A DNA stretch of 27,192 nucleotides from Candidatus Omnitrophota bacterium (GTDB taxonomy: Bacteria; Omnitrophota; Gorgyraeia; Gygaellales; Profunditerraquicolaceae): assembly GCA_028687205.1 (NCBI GenBank), contig JAQUAP010000006.1, positions 1 through 27,192 of the forward strand, given 5' to 3'. The position numbers and the translations under genes are program-made. Numbering within the stretch: the first letter of the stretch is position 1; each line of letters begins with the position of its first letter. Shown one piece after another: positions 7,070 through 14,869 of this stretch. The notes beneath the pieces are model-generated. The model did not search any database, was not told the origin of the DNA, and saw nothing but the letters and a program-made list of their open reading frames with translations.

Positions 7070-8338
7070 ATGTTTATCTTATATGACTTGATATTTCTGG
7101 TCTTTGCCCTGGTCTGCCTGCCGGTATATTTAGTAAAAGGCAAATTTCACCGCGGGTTCCTGGCGCGCCTGGGAGCCTTGCCTAAGGATTTATTCTTGGA
7201 GAGGCCGATCTGGGTGCATGCCGTAAGCGTGGGAGAAGCCAAATCCATAGGCGGGTTGCTTGAAGAGCTGCGTAAAATTTATCCGGCCAAAAAATTCGTC
7301 ATTTCTACCGTGACCCCGACCGGAAATAAGATCGCCCTGAGCTTAAAGGGGCCGGGCGACCTGGTTACCTACCTGCCGCTGGATTTCAGTTTTATCGTCA
7401 GGGGCGTAATTAAGCGGGTTAATCCGGCGCTCTTTATTATCGCCGAAACCGAAATCTGGCCGAACCTGGTGACCTGTCTTTATAAAAAAGGCATCCCCAT
7501 TGTTACGGTGAACGCCAGGATATCCGACGCTTCTTTCAGGGGGTACTCCAGCGTTAAATTATTAATCAAATCCATTTTAAATAAGATAAGTTTATTCTGC
7601 AGCCAGACTGAGCTTGACGCCGAGAGGTTAAAGGCGCTGGGAGTCGCATCTAGCAAGATAAAGGTAACCGGGAATATGAAATTTGATCAATTAGGCGTTA
7701 TCCAGGGGGCAGGATACCGGGAAAAATTGGGATTGGCTTCTGATGAGAAGCTTTTTATCGCCGGCTCTACCCACCAGGGTGAAGAAGAGATAATCCTGGA
7801 CGTATACAAGAGCCTTTTAAATAATTTTCCTTCCCTGAAGCTGCTTATTGCCCCGCGCCATCCCCAGAGGGCGGCAGGCCTCCTAAAAATTATATCCGGG
7901 TTTGGGTTCAACGGCTTTGAAATCTCCAAGTTAGGTTCCCAGCGCCTCTTCGGGGCGGTTAATCCGGTTTTTATCCTGGATAGCGTCGGAGAACTGGCTA
8001 ATTTTTATGCGGCGGCAGACGTAGTCTTTGTGGGCGGAAGCCTGGTAAAAAAGGGTGGGCATAATATTTTAGAGCCGGCTTCTTTAGGCAAGCCCGTAAT
8101 TTTCGGGCCGTACATGTTTAATTTCCGCGATATAACAGATATGTTTTTAAAAAATAATGCTGCTATAATGGTAAAAGAGGGCAGCGGCTTATTATCGTCC
8201 GTCACGCGGCTTTTAAAAGATAATTCCCTCTCCTCCCGGTTAGGCGCCAACGCAGGGCGGGTAATCGCAGGGAACCGGGGCGCGACGAAAAAAAACAGCG
8301 CGGCAATCAGCGCGTTAGGATTAGCCAATGGAGATTAA
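7070..8338 (+). CDS. waaA: Kdo transferase (GT30)
   Basis: Transfers Kdo from CMP-Kdo to the lipid A precursor at the inner face of the cytoplasmic membrane. The 422-residue protein has an N-terminal hydrophobic anchor (about 1-22), then the GT30 N-domain with HAVSVGEAKS including E56 at the position of the catalytic glutamate, STVTPTGNKIA, and AETEIWPNL. The C-terminal GT-B domain shows FIAGSTHQGEEE, LIAPRHPQRA, and GGHNILEPASLGKPVIFGPYM. All are hallmarks of WaaA. The ATG follows xerC by eight bases, with AAGGA at its front. Its 3' end overlaps the STAS-PilZ gene by 11 bases. Whether it adds one, two or more Kdo residues cannot be told from sequence. Confidence 0.95.
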   Translation: MFILYDLIFLVFALVCLPVYLVKGKFHRGFLARLGALPKDLFLERPIWVHAVSVGEAKSIGGLLEELRKIYPAKKFVISTVTPTGNKIALSLKGPGDLVTYLPLDFSFIVRGVIKRVNPALFIIAETEIWPNLVTCLYKKGIPIVTVNARISDASFRGYSSVKLLIKSILNKISLFCSQTELDAERLKALGVASSKIKVTGNMKFDQLGVIQGAGYREKLGLASDEKLFIAGSTHQGEEEIILDVYKSLLNNFPSLKLLIAPRHPQRAAGLLKIISGFGFNGFEISKLGSQRLFGAVNPVFILDSVGELANFYAAADVVFVGGSLVKKGGHNILEPASLGKPVIFGPYMFNFRDITDMFLKNNAAIMVKEGSGLLSSVTRLLKDNSLSSRLGANAGRVIAGNRGATKKNSAAISALGLANGD

Positions 8339-9047
8339 AGCCAGGCAGAGTAACGGTGTTATAATTTTAGATTTGTCCGGGCGCATTGACGTGGATTCCG
8401 CTAACTTAGTCGAGGTGGTCGGCCAGTGCATCCGCGACGGTTATAACGACATACTCTGCAACTTTGAGGAAGTGGATTTTATTGATTACATGGGTACCTC
8501 CGTGATTGTTATTGCTTATAAAGAGGTGATGAATAGTTCGGGCAGGATGAAATTCTGTAATGTGCCCGCGCATATCAAGAATATTTTTTACATTGCCGGG
8601 CTGGACCGGGTTATTGAGATGTATGTGGACGAGGAGCGGGCCTTAAACAGTTTTAAGGAAGACAAGATTATCGAGGATATTCAAAAGATGCAGCTGCGCC
8701 GCAGGTTTAAGCGCCTGCCTATCGATATCAAGGTAGAGCTAAAGGCCAAGGACGCCAAAAATCCCGCAGCCTTGAAACTTGACCTTTTAAATTTAAGCGC
8801 TATCGGCGCCTTTATCTTCGGCTGCGATCAATTCAAGCTTGGCGATGAAGTAATCCTTAAAATGAAACTTCCTCCGAAACACGAGGTGCTGGAGTTAGAG
8901 GCTAAGGTAGTCTGGATCCCTGATAAGCAGGTCCAGCCGCATTCCTATCCCGGCATGGGAATAGAATTCGTCAATATCCCTCCGGCTGTCCAGCAGAAAC
9001 TCATTGCTTTCATTGAAAGAAACATCTCTTTTATGTCCGCGGATTAA
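8328..9047 (+). CDS. STAS-PilZ two-domain protein
   Basis: A 239-residue soluble protein with two regulatory domains. Residues 1-110 form a STAS (anti-sigma-factor-antagonist-like) domain: GVIILDLSGRIDVDSAN, then CNFEEVDFIDYMGTSVIV. In SpoIIAA-type proteins the switch motif is D-S-S-G with a phosphorylated serine; here it is D53-Y-M-G56, so the serine is lost. Residues 124-235 form a PilZ domain with the complete c-di-GMP-binding signature, R125-x3-R129 and N155-x-S157-x2-G160, and a VVWIPDKQ...GMGIEFVNI finish. The gene overlaps waaA by 11 bases, indicating translational coupling. Inference: a c-di-GMP sensor whose STAS part is a protein-binding module rather than a phosphorylation switch, possibly tied to envelope or surface behaviour. 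Confidence 0.88.
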   Translation: MEIKARQSNGVIILDLSGRIDVDSANLVEVVGQCIRDGYNDILCNFEEVDFIDYMGTSVIVIAYKEVMNSSGRMKFCNVPAHIKNIFYIAGLDRVIEMYVDEERALNSFKEDKIIEDIQKMQLRRRFKRLPIDIKVELKAKDAKNPAALKLDLLNLSAIGAFIFGCDQFKLGDEVILKMKLPPKHEVLELEAKVVWIPDKQVQPHSYPGMGIEFVNIPPAVQQKLIAFIERNISFMSAD

Positions 9048-9057
9048 ACCAACAGCA

Positions 9058-9741
9058 ATGCCTAAACCGGAATTTATCCCTAAAGCGGTGATTTTTGATA
9101 TGGATGGGGTGATTATTGACTCTATGCCGTATCATTTCCTCGCCTGGTATGAGGCGTTAAGGCCCTATGGCGTACGGGTGAGTTGCTTTGAGGTCTATTC
9201 TAAAGAGGGCGAGAAGTGGGAGAAGACGCTTAAGGATTTACTGGCGCGCTCCGGTATAAAACCTGAACCCCGGCTGTTAGCCGAGATATTTGCCAGCCGC
9301 CAGAAGATATTCAAAAAGCTTTTCCGTAGGTTTATATTTCATGGCGCCAAGGAATTTATCTTATGCCTGCACAGGCAAGGCTATGCTTTAGGGTTGGTCA
9401 CCGGCAGCCCGCTGGTAGAAGTAAATAAAATACTACCCCATAAGATCAGCTCTTTATTTAAGGCAATCGTGGCTGGCGACCAGGTAAAAAAGGGTAAGCC
9501 TGACCCCGGGCCATATTTAAAAGCTGCCAGACTGCTTAACTCCAGGCCCAGCCAGTGCGTAGTAGTGGAAAACGCGCCCCTGGGCATAGAATCCGCTAAA
9601 AGGGCAGGGATGTTTTGCGTTGCCGTTACCACCAGCCTGCCTAAAGAATACCTTAGTAAAGCAGATATTATTGTGGATAAATTACAGGATATCCCCGGTT
9701 TAATTGAGCCCTCCTGCGCTCAGGCCCCTGCTACGCGGTAA
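9058..9741 (+). CDS. HAD-superfamily hydrolase, beta-phosphoglucomutase-like
   Basis: A 227-residue HAD phosphatase or mutase. Motif I is FDMDGVIIDSMP (nucleophile Asp and acid/base Asp), followed by a helical cap (about 25-95), motif II LVTGSP, motif III lysine in KKGKPDPGPYL, and motif IV ENAPLGIESAKRAGM. This layout is that of the beta-PGM/phosphatase subgroup acting on small phosphosugars or related metabolites; the actual substrate cannot be read from sequence. An upstream in-frame TTG at 9004 lies within the STAS-PilZ gene; the ATG at 9058, ten bases after that gene's stop, starts the conserved region and is chosen. Given the setting between waaA and lpxK, a phosphosugar substrate is plausible, but not shown. 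Confidence 0.82.
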   Translation: MPKPEFIPKAVIFDMDGVIIDSMPYHFLAWYEALRPYGVRVSCFEVYSKEGEKWEKTLKDLLARSGIKPEPRLLAEIFASRQKIFKKLFRRFIFHGAKEFILCLHRQGYALGLVTGSPLVEVNKILPHKISSLFKAIVAGDQVKKGKPDPGPYLKAARLLNSRPSQCVVVENAPLGIESAKRAGMFCVAVTTSLPKEYLSKADIIVDKLQDIPGLIEPSCAQAPATR

Positions 9742-9790
9742 ATCTCCTATCTCATTGTATTTAAAAGGCTTTTCTCCCTGACAAAAGCTG

Positions 9791-9819
9791 TTGCTTCTTG
9801 TATTTTCCTGTGCTATCAT
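9791..9819 (+). promoter_or_regulatory. candidate extended -10 promoter before lpxK
   Basis: A weak -35 TTGCTT (9791-9796) and a 17-base spacer precede TATCAT (9814-9819), which carries the extended -10 TG two bases upstream (9811-9812, TGC-TATCAT). It lies in the 89-base gap between the HAD gene and lpxK, the only clear gap ahead of a seven-gene run. The -10 ends 11 bases before the lpxK ATG, so a start 6-7 bases downstream would give a leader of only about five bases. The rest of the gap (9742-9790) holds nothing else convincing. Confidence 0.42.
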
Positions 9820-9830
9820 AATAAGTTAAG

Positions 9831-10877
9831 ATGAGAAAATATCTTTATAATCTGGCTACTGATAAAGAGAAGGGGTTTTTCGCCTCTTTAGTCAAACCCT
9901 GGCTGCTTTTAGCCTCTTTTATCTACGGAGCCCTGATCCGGGGCCTGGCCCTGCTTTTTTCACTAAAGGCCTCCAGGTTAAATTGCAAAGTTATCAGTAT
10001 CGGCAATATTACCCTTGGCGGCACAGGCAAGACCTCACTGGTCGAGTTTATCAGCCGCTACCTCAGGGATAAGGGGCATAAGTTAGCAGTATTAAGCCGC
10101 GGATATAAGAAGCTCAGCGGCGCAATGGGAGATGAGCCTTCCATGCTGCTCAAGCATTTAGGCGATATCCCGGTGATTGTGGATAAAGACAGGGTGCGCG
10201 CCGCAAAAAGGGCCATTGCAGAATACGGGGCGGATACGGTTATCCTTGACGATGGCTTACAGCAATGGCGCATTAATAAGGATTTAGAGATTGTAACGGT
10301 CAGCGCCAGCCAAGGCTTAGGCAACCGCCATATGCTGCCGCGGGGGATATTGCGCGAGCCGCTCTCTGCGCTTAAGCGCGCGGATATTTTTGTCCTGACC
10401 AGGACCGGCTTTAACGGAGATTTGCAGGCCATAAGAGCGGCTTTAAATAAAATTAATCCCGCCTCGCCGATCGTAGAGTCGGTGCATACCGCGTTAGGAT
10501 TTTACGCTTTCAACAAGCCGGAAGAATTATTACGGCCGGATTATTTAAAAGGCAAGCGCGTGGCCCTCTTTTCCGGCATAGGCGAGCCGGAGGCATTCAG
10601 CGGACTAATCCGCGGCCTGGGCGTAAATATCGGCCTGGATCTAAGATTCAGCGACCACCATAATTACAGCGAAGAAGATTTAAGCGGTATCTGCGCTAAA
10701 ACAAGCAGGGCGGGTTTAGGTATTATTGTTACCACGGCCAAAGATGCCTCCAGGTTATCCGACGCTGACCTGGAGATGTTCGGGGAACATAAGTTACTGG
10801 TCTTACGTATCGCGTTAAAAATTACTAAAAATGAAGATGAGCTTCTTGCTCGATTACTTAGCCTGTATACTCTTTAA
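9831..10877 (+). CDS. lpxK: tetraacyldisaccharide 4'-kinase
   Basis: Phosphorylates the 4' position of the lipid A disaccharide, at the cytoplasmic membrane. The 348-residue protein has a hydrophobic N-terminal segment (about 25-45), a P-loop G63-G-T-G-K-T68 within VISIGNITLGGTGKTSL, and D101-E102 where the family has its catalytic Asp. It also has LDDGLQQWRI (D140, D141, Q144) for Mg binding, FSGIGEPEAF and DHH at 275-277. The usual DDGLQH reads DDGLQQ, so the final His is Gln, while the Mg-site Asp and Gln remain. TEKDA reads TTAKDA. No Shine-Dalgarno is visible, in line with a near-leaderless start. The 3' end overlaps the next gene by about 47 bases. Confidence 0.93.
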   Translation: MRKYLYNLATDKEKGFFASLVKPWLLLASFIYGALIRGLALLFSLKASRLNCKVISIGNITLGGTGKTSLVEFISRYLRDKGHKLAVLSRGYKKLSGAMGDEPSMLLKHLGDIPVIVDKDRVRAAKRAIAEYGADTVILDDGLQQWRINKDLEIVTVSASQGLGNRHMLPRGILREPLSALKRADIFVLTRTGFNGDLQAIRAALNKINPASPIVESVHTALGFYAFNKPEELLRPDYLKGKRVALFSGIGEPEAFSGLIRGLGVNIGLDLRFSDHHNYSEEDLSGICAKTSRAGLGIIVTTAKDASRLSDADLEMFGEHKLLVLRIALKITKNEDELLARLLSLYTL

Positions 10878-12774
10878 GGTATTAGGGGCGTTGTTCAGGT
10901 TCCTGCCGGTTGGGCTGGCCCTTTTTGTGGGCAGGAGGCTGGGGGACTGGTTTTACTATTTTGACGCCAGGCACCGCGCCAGAAGCTACGCCAATATTAA
11001 AATTGCCCTGGGACAAAGTCTTTCCCCCAAAGCTATTTGCCGGCTCACCAAAGAATTCTACCAGTCATTCGGCCAGAGCTTAATTGAGATATTTTTAATC
11101 CCTAAAGTAGACAAGGCCTATCTGGATAAATATGTTGAAGCAGAGGGGGCGGAAAATATCTACGCGGGGTTAAAAAAAGGCAGAGGCGCGGTGCTGATTT
11201 CCGTCCACGCCGGAAGCTGGGAACTCGCCAATATTATCTGCGCCAACTACGGGTTTCCCTTTTATCTTTTTGTCAAAGACCAGGATTTTCCCCGTTTAAA
11301 TAAACTGCTGAACAGCTATCGCCAGGCAAAAGGGTGCCGGATAATCACTAAAGAAGGCGGGTTAAAGCAATTAATCGAAGCGCTGAAAAATAATTCCGCG
11401 GTCGGCATCACCCTGGACCAGGGGGGTAAGGCTGGCGAGCTGGTCGAATTTTTCGGCCGGATAGCTTCCATGTCTACCGGAGGGATAAAAATAGCCTTAA
11501 AATACGATACCGCGATTATCCCTGTATATTTTACGCGGGAAAAGGGCCCGAAGATAAAAGTATTCGTGGGCAAGGAATTAGAATTGACTAAAACCGGAGA
11601 CGCGGAGCGGGATGTCAAAGATAATTTAAAGAAAGTCACTCAGGTATTCGAAGATTTTATCAGGAAATACCCCAAGGAATATCTTTGGACCTATAAAATC
11701 TGGAAATACTCGGATGAAAAAAACATCCTTATCTTAAGCGACGGTAAAGCCGGGCACCTGCGCCAGTCAGAGGCCTTGAGCCGTATAGTTAGCGAGCGCC
11801 TGGAAAATAAAGGTATGCGGGTAAAAGTCGAGACTATAGAAGTGAAATTTAAAAATAAATTAGCCAGGCCGCTTTTTTCCTTAAGCAGCCTTTTGGCAGG
11901 TAAATATTCCTGCCAGGGATGCCTTTGGTGTTTGAGAAGATTGCTTCAGGCTGATACCTATGCCAGGCTTGCGTCTTCCCGGCCGGACATGGTCATCTCC
12001 TGCGGCTCTAGCCTTGCCCCGGTTAATTTTATTGTTGCGCGCGAAACACAAGCCAGGTCTATGGTGATCATGCGGCCGCCGTTTTTGAGCCGGAAAAGGT
12101 TTGATTTAATCATTATACCGCAGCATGACCATCCGCCGAAGAAAAAAAACGTGGTAGCAACTAAGGGCGCGCTCAACCTGATCGACCAACGGTACCTGGA
12201 AGAGCAATCCGCCGCATTAGCTAAAAATTATAATTTAAATCCCGGCGCCCTCTATATCGGCTTGCTATTAGGGGGCGATAGCAAAAAATTCAGGCTGCAT
12301 AAAGATTTGGTCGCCAGGTTAGCCAGCGAGGTTAAGTCCGTGGCTGAAAAGTTAGATGCCTCTATCCTTTTGACTACTTCACGCCGCACTCCGCCGGAAG
12401 TTGAAAATTTATTAAAGCAGGAATTTAGAGCATATCCGCGCTGCAAGCTTATGGTTATCGCTAACGAGAGGAATATCCCGCAGGCAGTGGGTGGTATTTT
12501 GGCCTTAAGCAAGCTCGTCATAACTTCGCCGGAAAGCATATCCATGATTTCTGAGGCAGCCAACAGCGGTAAATTTGTCCTGGCTTTTAAATCAGCAGGC
12601 TTAAGCCGTAAGCACCGGGAGTTTTTACAGAATTTAGCGGATGGCCGTTACATCTATTTAAGCGCGGTTGAGGCGTTAGGCAGGACAATGGAAAGTATTT
12701 TGCGGGATAATCCGCCGGTTAAAATTTTAGCAGACAGGGACCTGGTGGCTAAGGCGATAGAAAAGATATGGTGA
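10831..12774 (+). CDS. LpxL-type acyltransferase fused to ELM1-like domain
   Basis: A 647-residue fusion. Residues 1 to about 290 are an LpxL/HtrB-type lipid A acyltransferase: hydrophobic N-terminal anchor, the HX4E catalytic motif H126-A-G-S-W-E131, a TLDQGGK segment and a TGGIKIALKYDTAIIPVYF region. Residues about 297-647 match the mitochondrial-fission ELM1/DUF1022 family, a GT-B-like fold: LILSDGKAGHLRQSEAL at its start, a CGSSLAPVN segment, GLLLGGDSKKF, LTTSRRTPPEV and VITSPESISMISEAANSGK. The junction is in frame without a stop. In bacteria ELM1-like proteins have no settled function; a glycosyltransferase role is inferred from fold and neighbours. The start is ATG 10831 or 10837 inside lpxK. 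The symbol lpxL would describe only the first half. Confidence 0.88.
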   Translation: MKMSFLLDYLACILFKVLGALFRFLPVGLALFVGRRLGDWFYYFDARHRARSYANIKIALGQSLSPKAICRLTKEFYQSFGQSLIEIFLIPKVDKAYLDKYVEAEGAENIYAGLKKGRGAVLISVHAGSWELANIICANYGFPFYLFVKDQDFPRLNKLLNSYRQAKGCRIITKEGGLKQLIEALKNNSAVGITLDQGGKAGELVEFFGRIASMSTGGIKIALKYDTAIIPVYFTREKGPKIKVFVGKELELTKTGDAERDVKDNLKKVTQVFEDFIRKYPKEYLWTYKIWKYSDEKNILILSDGKAGHLRQSEALSRIVSERLENKGMRVKVETIEVKFKNKLARPLFSLSSLLAGKYSCQGCLWCLRRLLQADTYARLASSRPDMVISCGSSLAPVNFIVARETQARSMVIMRPPFLSRKRFDLIIIPQHDHPPKKKNVVATKGALNLIDQRYLEEQSAALAKNYNLNPGALYIGLLLGGDSKKFRLHKDLVARLASEVKSVAEKLDASILLTTSRRTPPEVENLLKQEFRAYPRCKLMVIANERNIPQAVGGILALSKLVITSPESISMISEAANSGKFVLAFKSAGLSRKHREFLQNLADGRYIYLSAVEALGRTMESILRDNPPVKILADRDLVAKAIEKIW

Positions 12775-12781
12775 AGAAATT

Positions 12782-14869
12782 ATGAACATCCTACAGATAT
12801 TGCCTGAACTGAATGTCGGCGGCGTAGAAACCGGAACGCTGGACTTAGCCAAATATTTAGTGCGCTTGGGGCATAAGGCGGTAGTCGTTTCTGCCGGCGG
12901 AGCGCTAGTGAACGATTTAGAGGCGTTTGGCGCTCTCCACTACCAGCTGCCGGTGCATAAAAAATCACTTTTTTCAATCCTGAAAACAATTCCGCTTTTG
13001 GCCGAGATCATCAAAAAAGAAAAAATCGATATCGTGCACGCGCGTTCGCGCGTCCCGGCCTGGATCGCCTATTTTGCCTGCCGCCGTACCAAGACCGTTT
13101 TCATCACTACCTGCCACGGTTATTATAAAAAACACCCCTTTAGTTATGTGATGGGTTGGGCTAAAAGAGTGATTGTTTTGAGCAACGTCATTGCCCGGCA
13201 TATGATTGAAGATTTCGCTGTCCCGCATGAACGCATAAGGCTGATCCCGCGCAGCGTGGACCTGGAGAAATTTAAATTCTTAAGCCCCGATAAAAAACGC
13301 GGCCAGGAATTTAACGTCGGCATTATCGGCAGGATTACTCCTTTAAAAGGGCACCTTTATTTTATCAAAGCCATGGCTAAGGCAGCCAGGGCTATACCGA
13401 ACCTGAAGATCTGGATCGTGGGTGATGCGCCGAGTTCCCGGCAGGCATATAAAGAACAGGTAGAAGTTTTAGTGAGGAGATTAGGGCTTAGCCATTGCAC
13501 GGAATTCCTGGGGACGCAGAGGAACATACCCGAGATATTAACGAACCTGGATTTGGTGGTTTTAGCGACTACTACTCACGAGGCGTTTGGCAGAGTGATT
13601 GTGGAGGCGCAGGCCTGCGGCGTACCGGTAGTGGCTACCGAGGTGGGCGGGGTAGTGGATATTATTGAAAACGGCCGTACCGGATTAATGGTCCCGCCGA
13701 GCGACCCGCAGAGTATGGCCGAAGCGATAATCAGGATATTTAAGGACCCCGCCTTGGCGGCAGAGTTTGCCGAGAGGGCGTATGAAAAGGTAAAAGAGGA
13801 ATACAATGTTGAGTTGATGGTGAAAAATACGCTTGAGGTCTACACGGACGCGCTGAGCAATTTTAAACTTTTAATCATCAAGCTAAGCTCCCTGGGGGAT
13901 ATAATTTTATCTACCCCTGGCCTGCGGGCAATAAGGGAAAGGTTCCCGCGCCATAAAATCAGTTTTTTGGTGGGAGAGGAATCCAAAGAAGCGCTGCTGC
14001 GCTGCCCTTATATAGATGAATTATTGGTCGCGGACCTTAAAAATAAAGACAAGGGATTAAGAGGGTTATTGGCTATCGGCCGGGTATTAAGAAAGAAAAA
14101 TTTTGATTTAGTCATTGACCTGCAGAATAACCGGGCGAGCCACCTGCTTGCTTTTCTGTCCTTAAGCAGCGAGCGTTACGGCTACGATAATAAGAAGTTC
14201 GGTTTTCTGCTCAACCATCGGATCAAGGATGATAAGCCTCCCATCGACCCGGTGACGCATCAATCCCGGGTATTAAAAATGCTGGGAATAGATTTAAGGG
14301 ATAATCATCTGGAGCTCTGGCCGGGTAAAAATGACGCGGAGTATGTTGACGGCCTGCTGAATACGGAATGGCTGAGCGCCGACCAGAAGATTATCGGGAT
14401 AAATATCAGCGCCAGTAAACGCTGGCTTACGAAATGCTGGCCCAAGGGGCATATCGCTAAATTATGCGAAGAACTGGGCCTAAAGAATATGCGCGTGGTT
14501 ATTACCGGTACGCAGACAGATGCCGCCGACGCCAATAGCCTGCTGGCCATGGTGAAAAATACTAAGATTATCAATGCCTGCGCCAAGACCAGCGTTAACC
14601 AGCTGGCTTCCTTGATTAAGCGCTGCTCTTTATATATCTCGGCGGATTCTTCGCCCTTACATATCGCCGCGGCAATGGGCGTGCCGGTAATCGCTTTTTT
14701 CGGGCCTACTGACCCGGCAAGGCATATGCCTCCGGCAAAAAATCATCTGATTATCAGGCGCGAACTGCCGTGCAGCCCCTGCTATAAGCCGAAATGCCGG
14801 CACAATAAATGCATGCGCCTGATCAGCGTTGAGGAAGTATTAACCGGAATAGACAAGCTCTTAAAATGA
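12782..14869 (+). CDS. GT4-GT9 glycosyltransferase fusion
   Basis: A 695-residue protein joining two GT-B glycosyltransferases. Residues 1 to about 355 are a GT4 enzyme: a glycine-rich NVGGVETGTLDLAKYL opening, TCHGYY, IGRITPLKGHLYFIKAMAKA, and the nucleotide-sugar E-x7-E motif E267...E275 in THEAFGRVIVEAQACG. Residues about 360-695 are a GT9 heptosyltransferase-like enzyme: LLIIKLSSLGDIILSTPGLRAI, ASKRWLTKCWPKGH, and SADSSPLHIAAAMGVPVIAFFGPTDPARH, ending with four cysteines at C664, C667, C672 and C677. Such pairing in one chain suggests two successive sugar additions to the LPS core. The ATG comes seven bases after the previous stop. Sugar donors and acceptors cannot be assigned. Confidence 0.9.
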   Translation: MNILQILPELNVGGVETGTLDLAKYLVRLGHKAVVVSAGGALVNDLEAFGALHYQLPVHKKSLFSILKTIPLLAEIIKKEKIDIVHARSRVPAWIAYFACRRTKTVFITTCHGYYKKHPFSYVMGWAKRVIVLSNVIARHMIEDFAVPHERIRLIPRSVDLEKFKFLSPDKKRGQEFNVGIIGRITPLKGHLYFIKAMAKAARAIPNLKIWIVGDAPSSRQAYKEQVEVLVRRLGLSHCTEFLGTQRNIPEILTNLDLVVLATTTHEAFGRVIVEAQACGVPVVATEVGGVVDIIENGRTGLMVPPSDPQSMAEAIIRIFKDPALAAEFAERAYEKVKEEYNVELMVKNTLEVYTDALSNFKLLIIKLSSLGDIILSTPGLRAIRERFPRHKISFLVGEESKEALLRCPYIDELLVADLKNKDKGLRGLLAIGRVLRKKNFDLVIDLQNNRASHLLAFLSLSSERYGYDNKKFGFLLNHRIKDDKPPIDPVTHQSRVLKMLGIDLRDNHLELWPGKNDAEYVDGLLNTEWLSADQKIIGINISASKRWLTKCWPKGHIAKLCEELGLKNMRVVITGTQTDAADANSLLAMVKNTKIINACAKTSVNQLASLIKRCSLYISADSSPLHIAAAMGVPVIAFFGPTDPARHMPPAKNHLIIRRELPCSPCYKPKCRHNKCMRLISVEEVLTGIDKLLK

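Noticed and set aside
8161..8169. Perfect extended -10 (TGC-TATAAT) inside waaA, 160 bases before the STAS-PilZ gene
   Set aside because: No reasonable -35 lies 16-18 bases upstream, and the next gene is translationally coupled to waaA; could be a chance match in coding sequence.
9004..9060. TTG start of the HAD gene within the STAS-PilZ gene
   Set aside because: The 18 extra residues are an out-of-frame reading of the upstream gene; the ATG at 9058 fits the conserved start.
9768..9788. Small hairpin GCTTTT/AAAAGC after the HAD gene as a terminator
   Set aside because: Only six base pairs with a nine-base loop, AT-rich, and not followed by a T-run.
10831..12774. The LpxL-ELM1 fusion as a sequencing frameshift
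   Set aside because: The frame is continuous through the junction with normal coding character on both sides; a frameshift would need to be exactly compensated or remove a stop.
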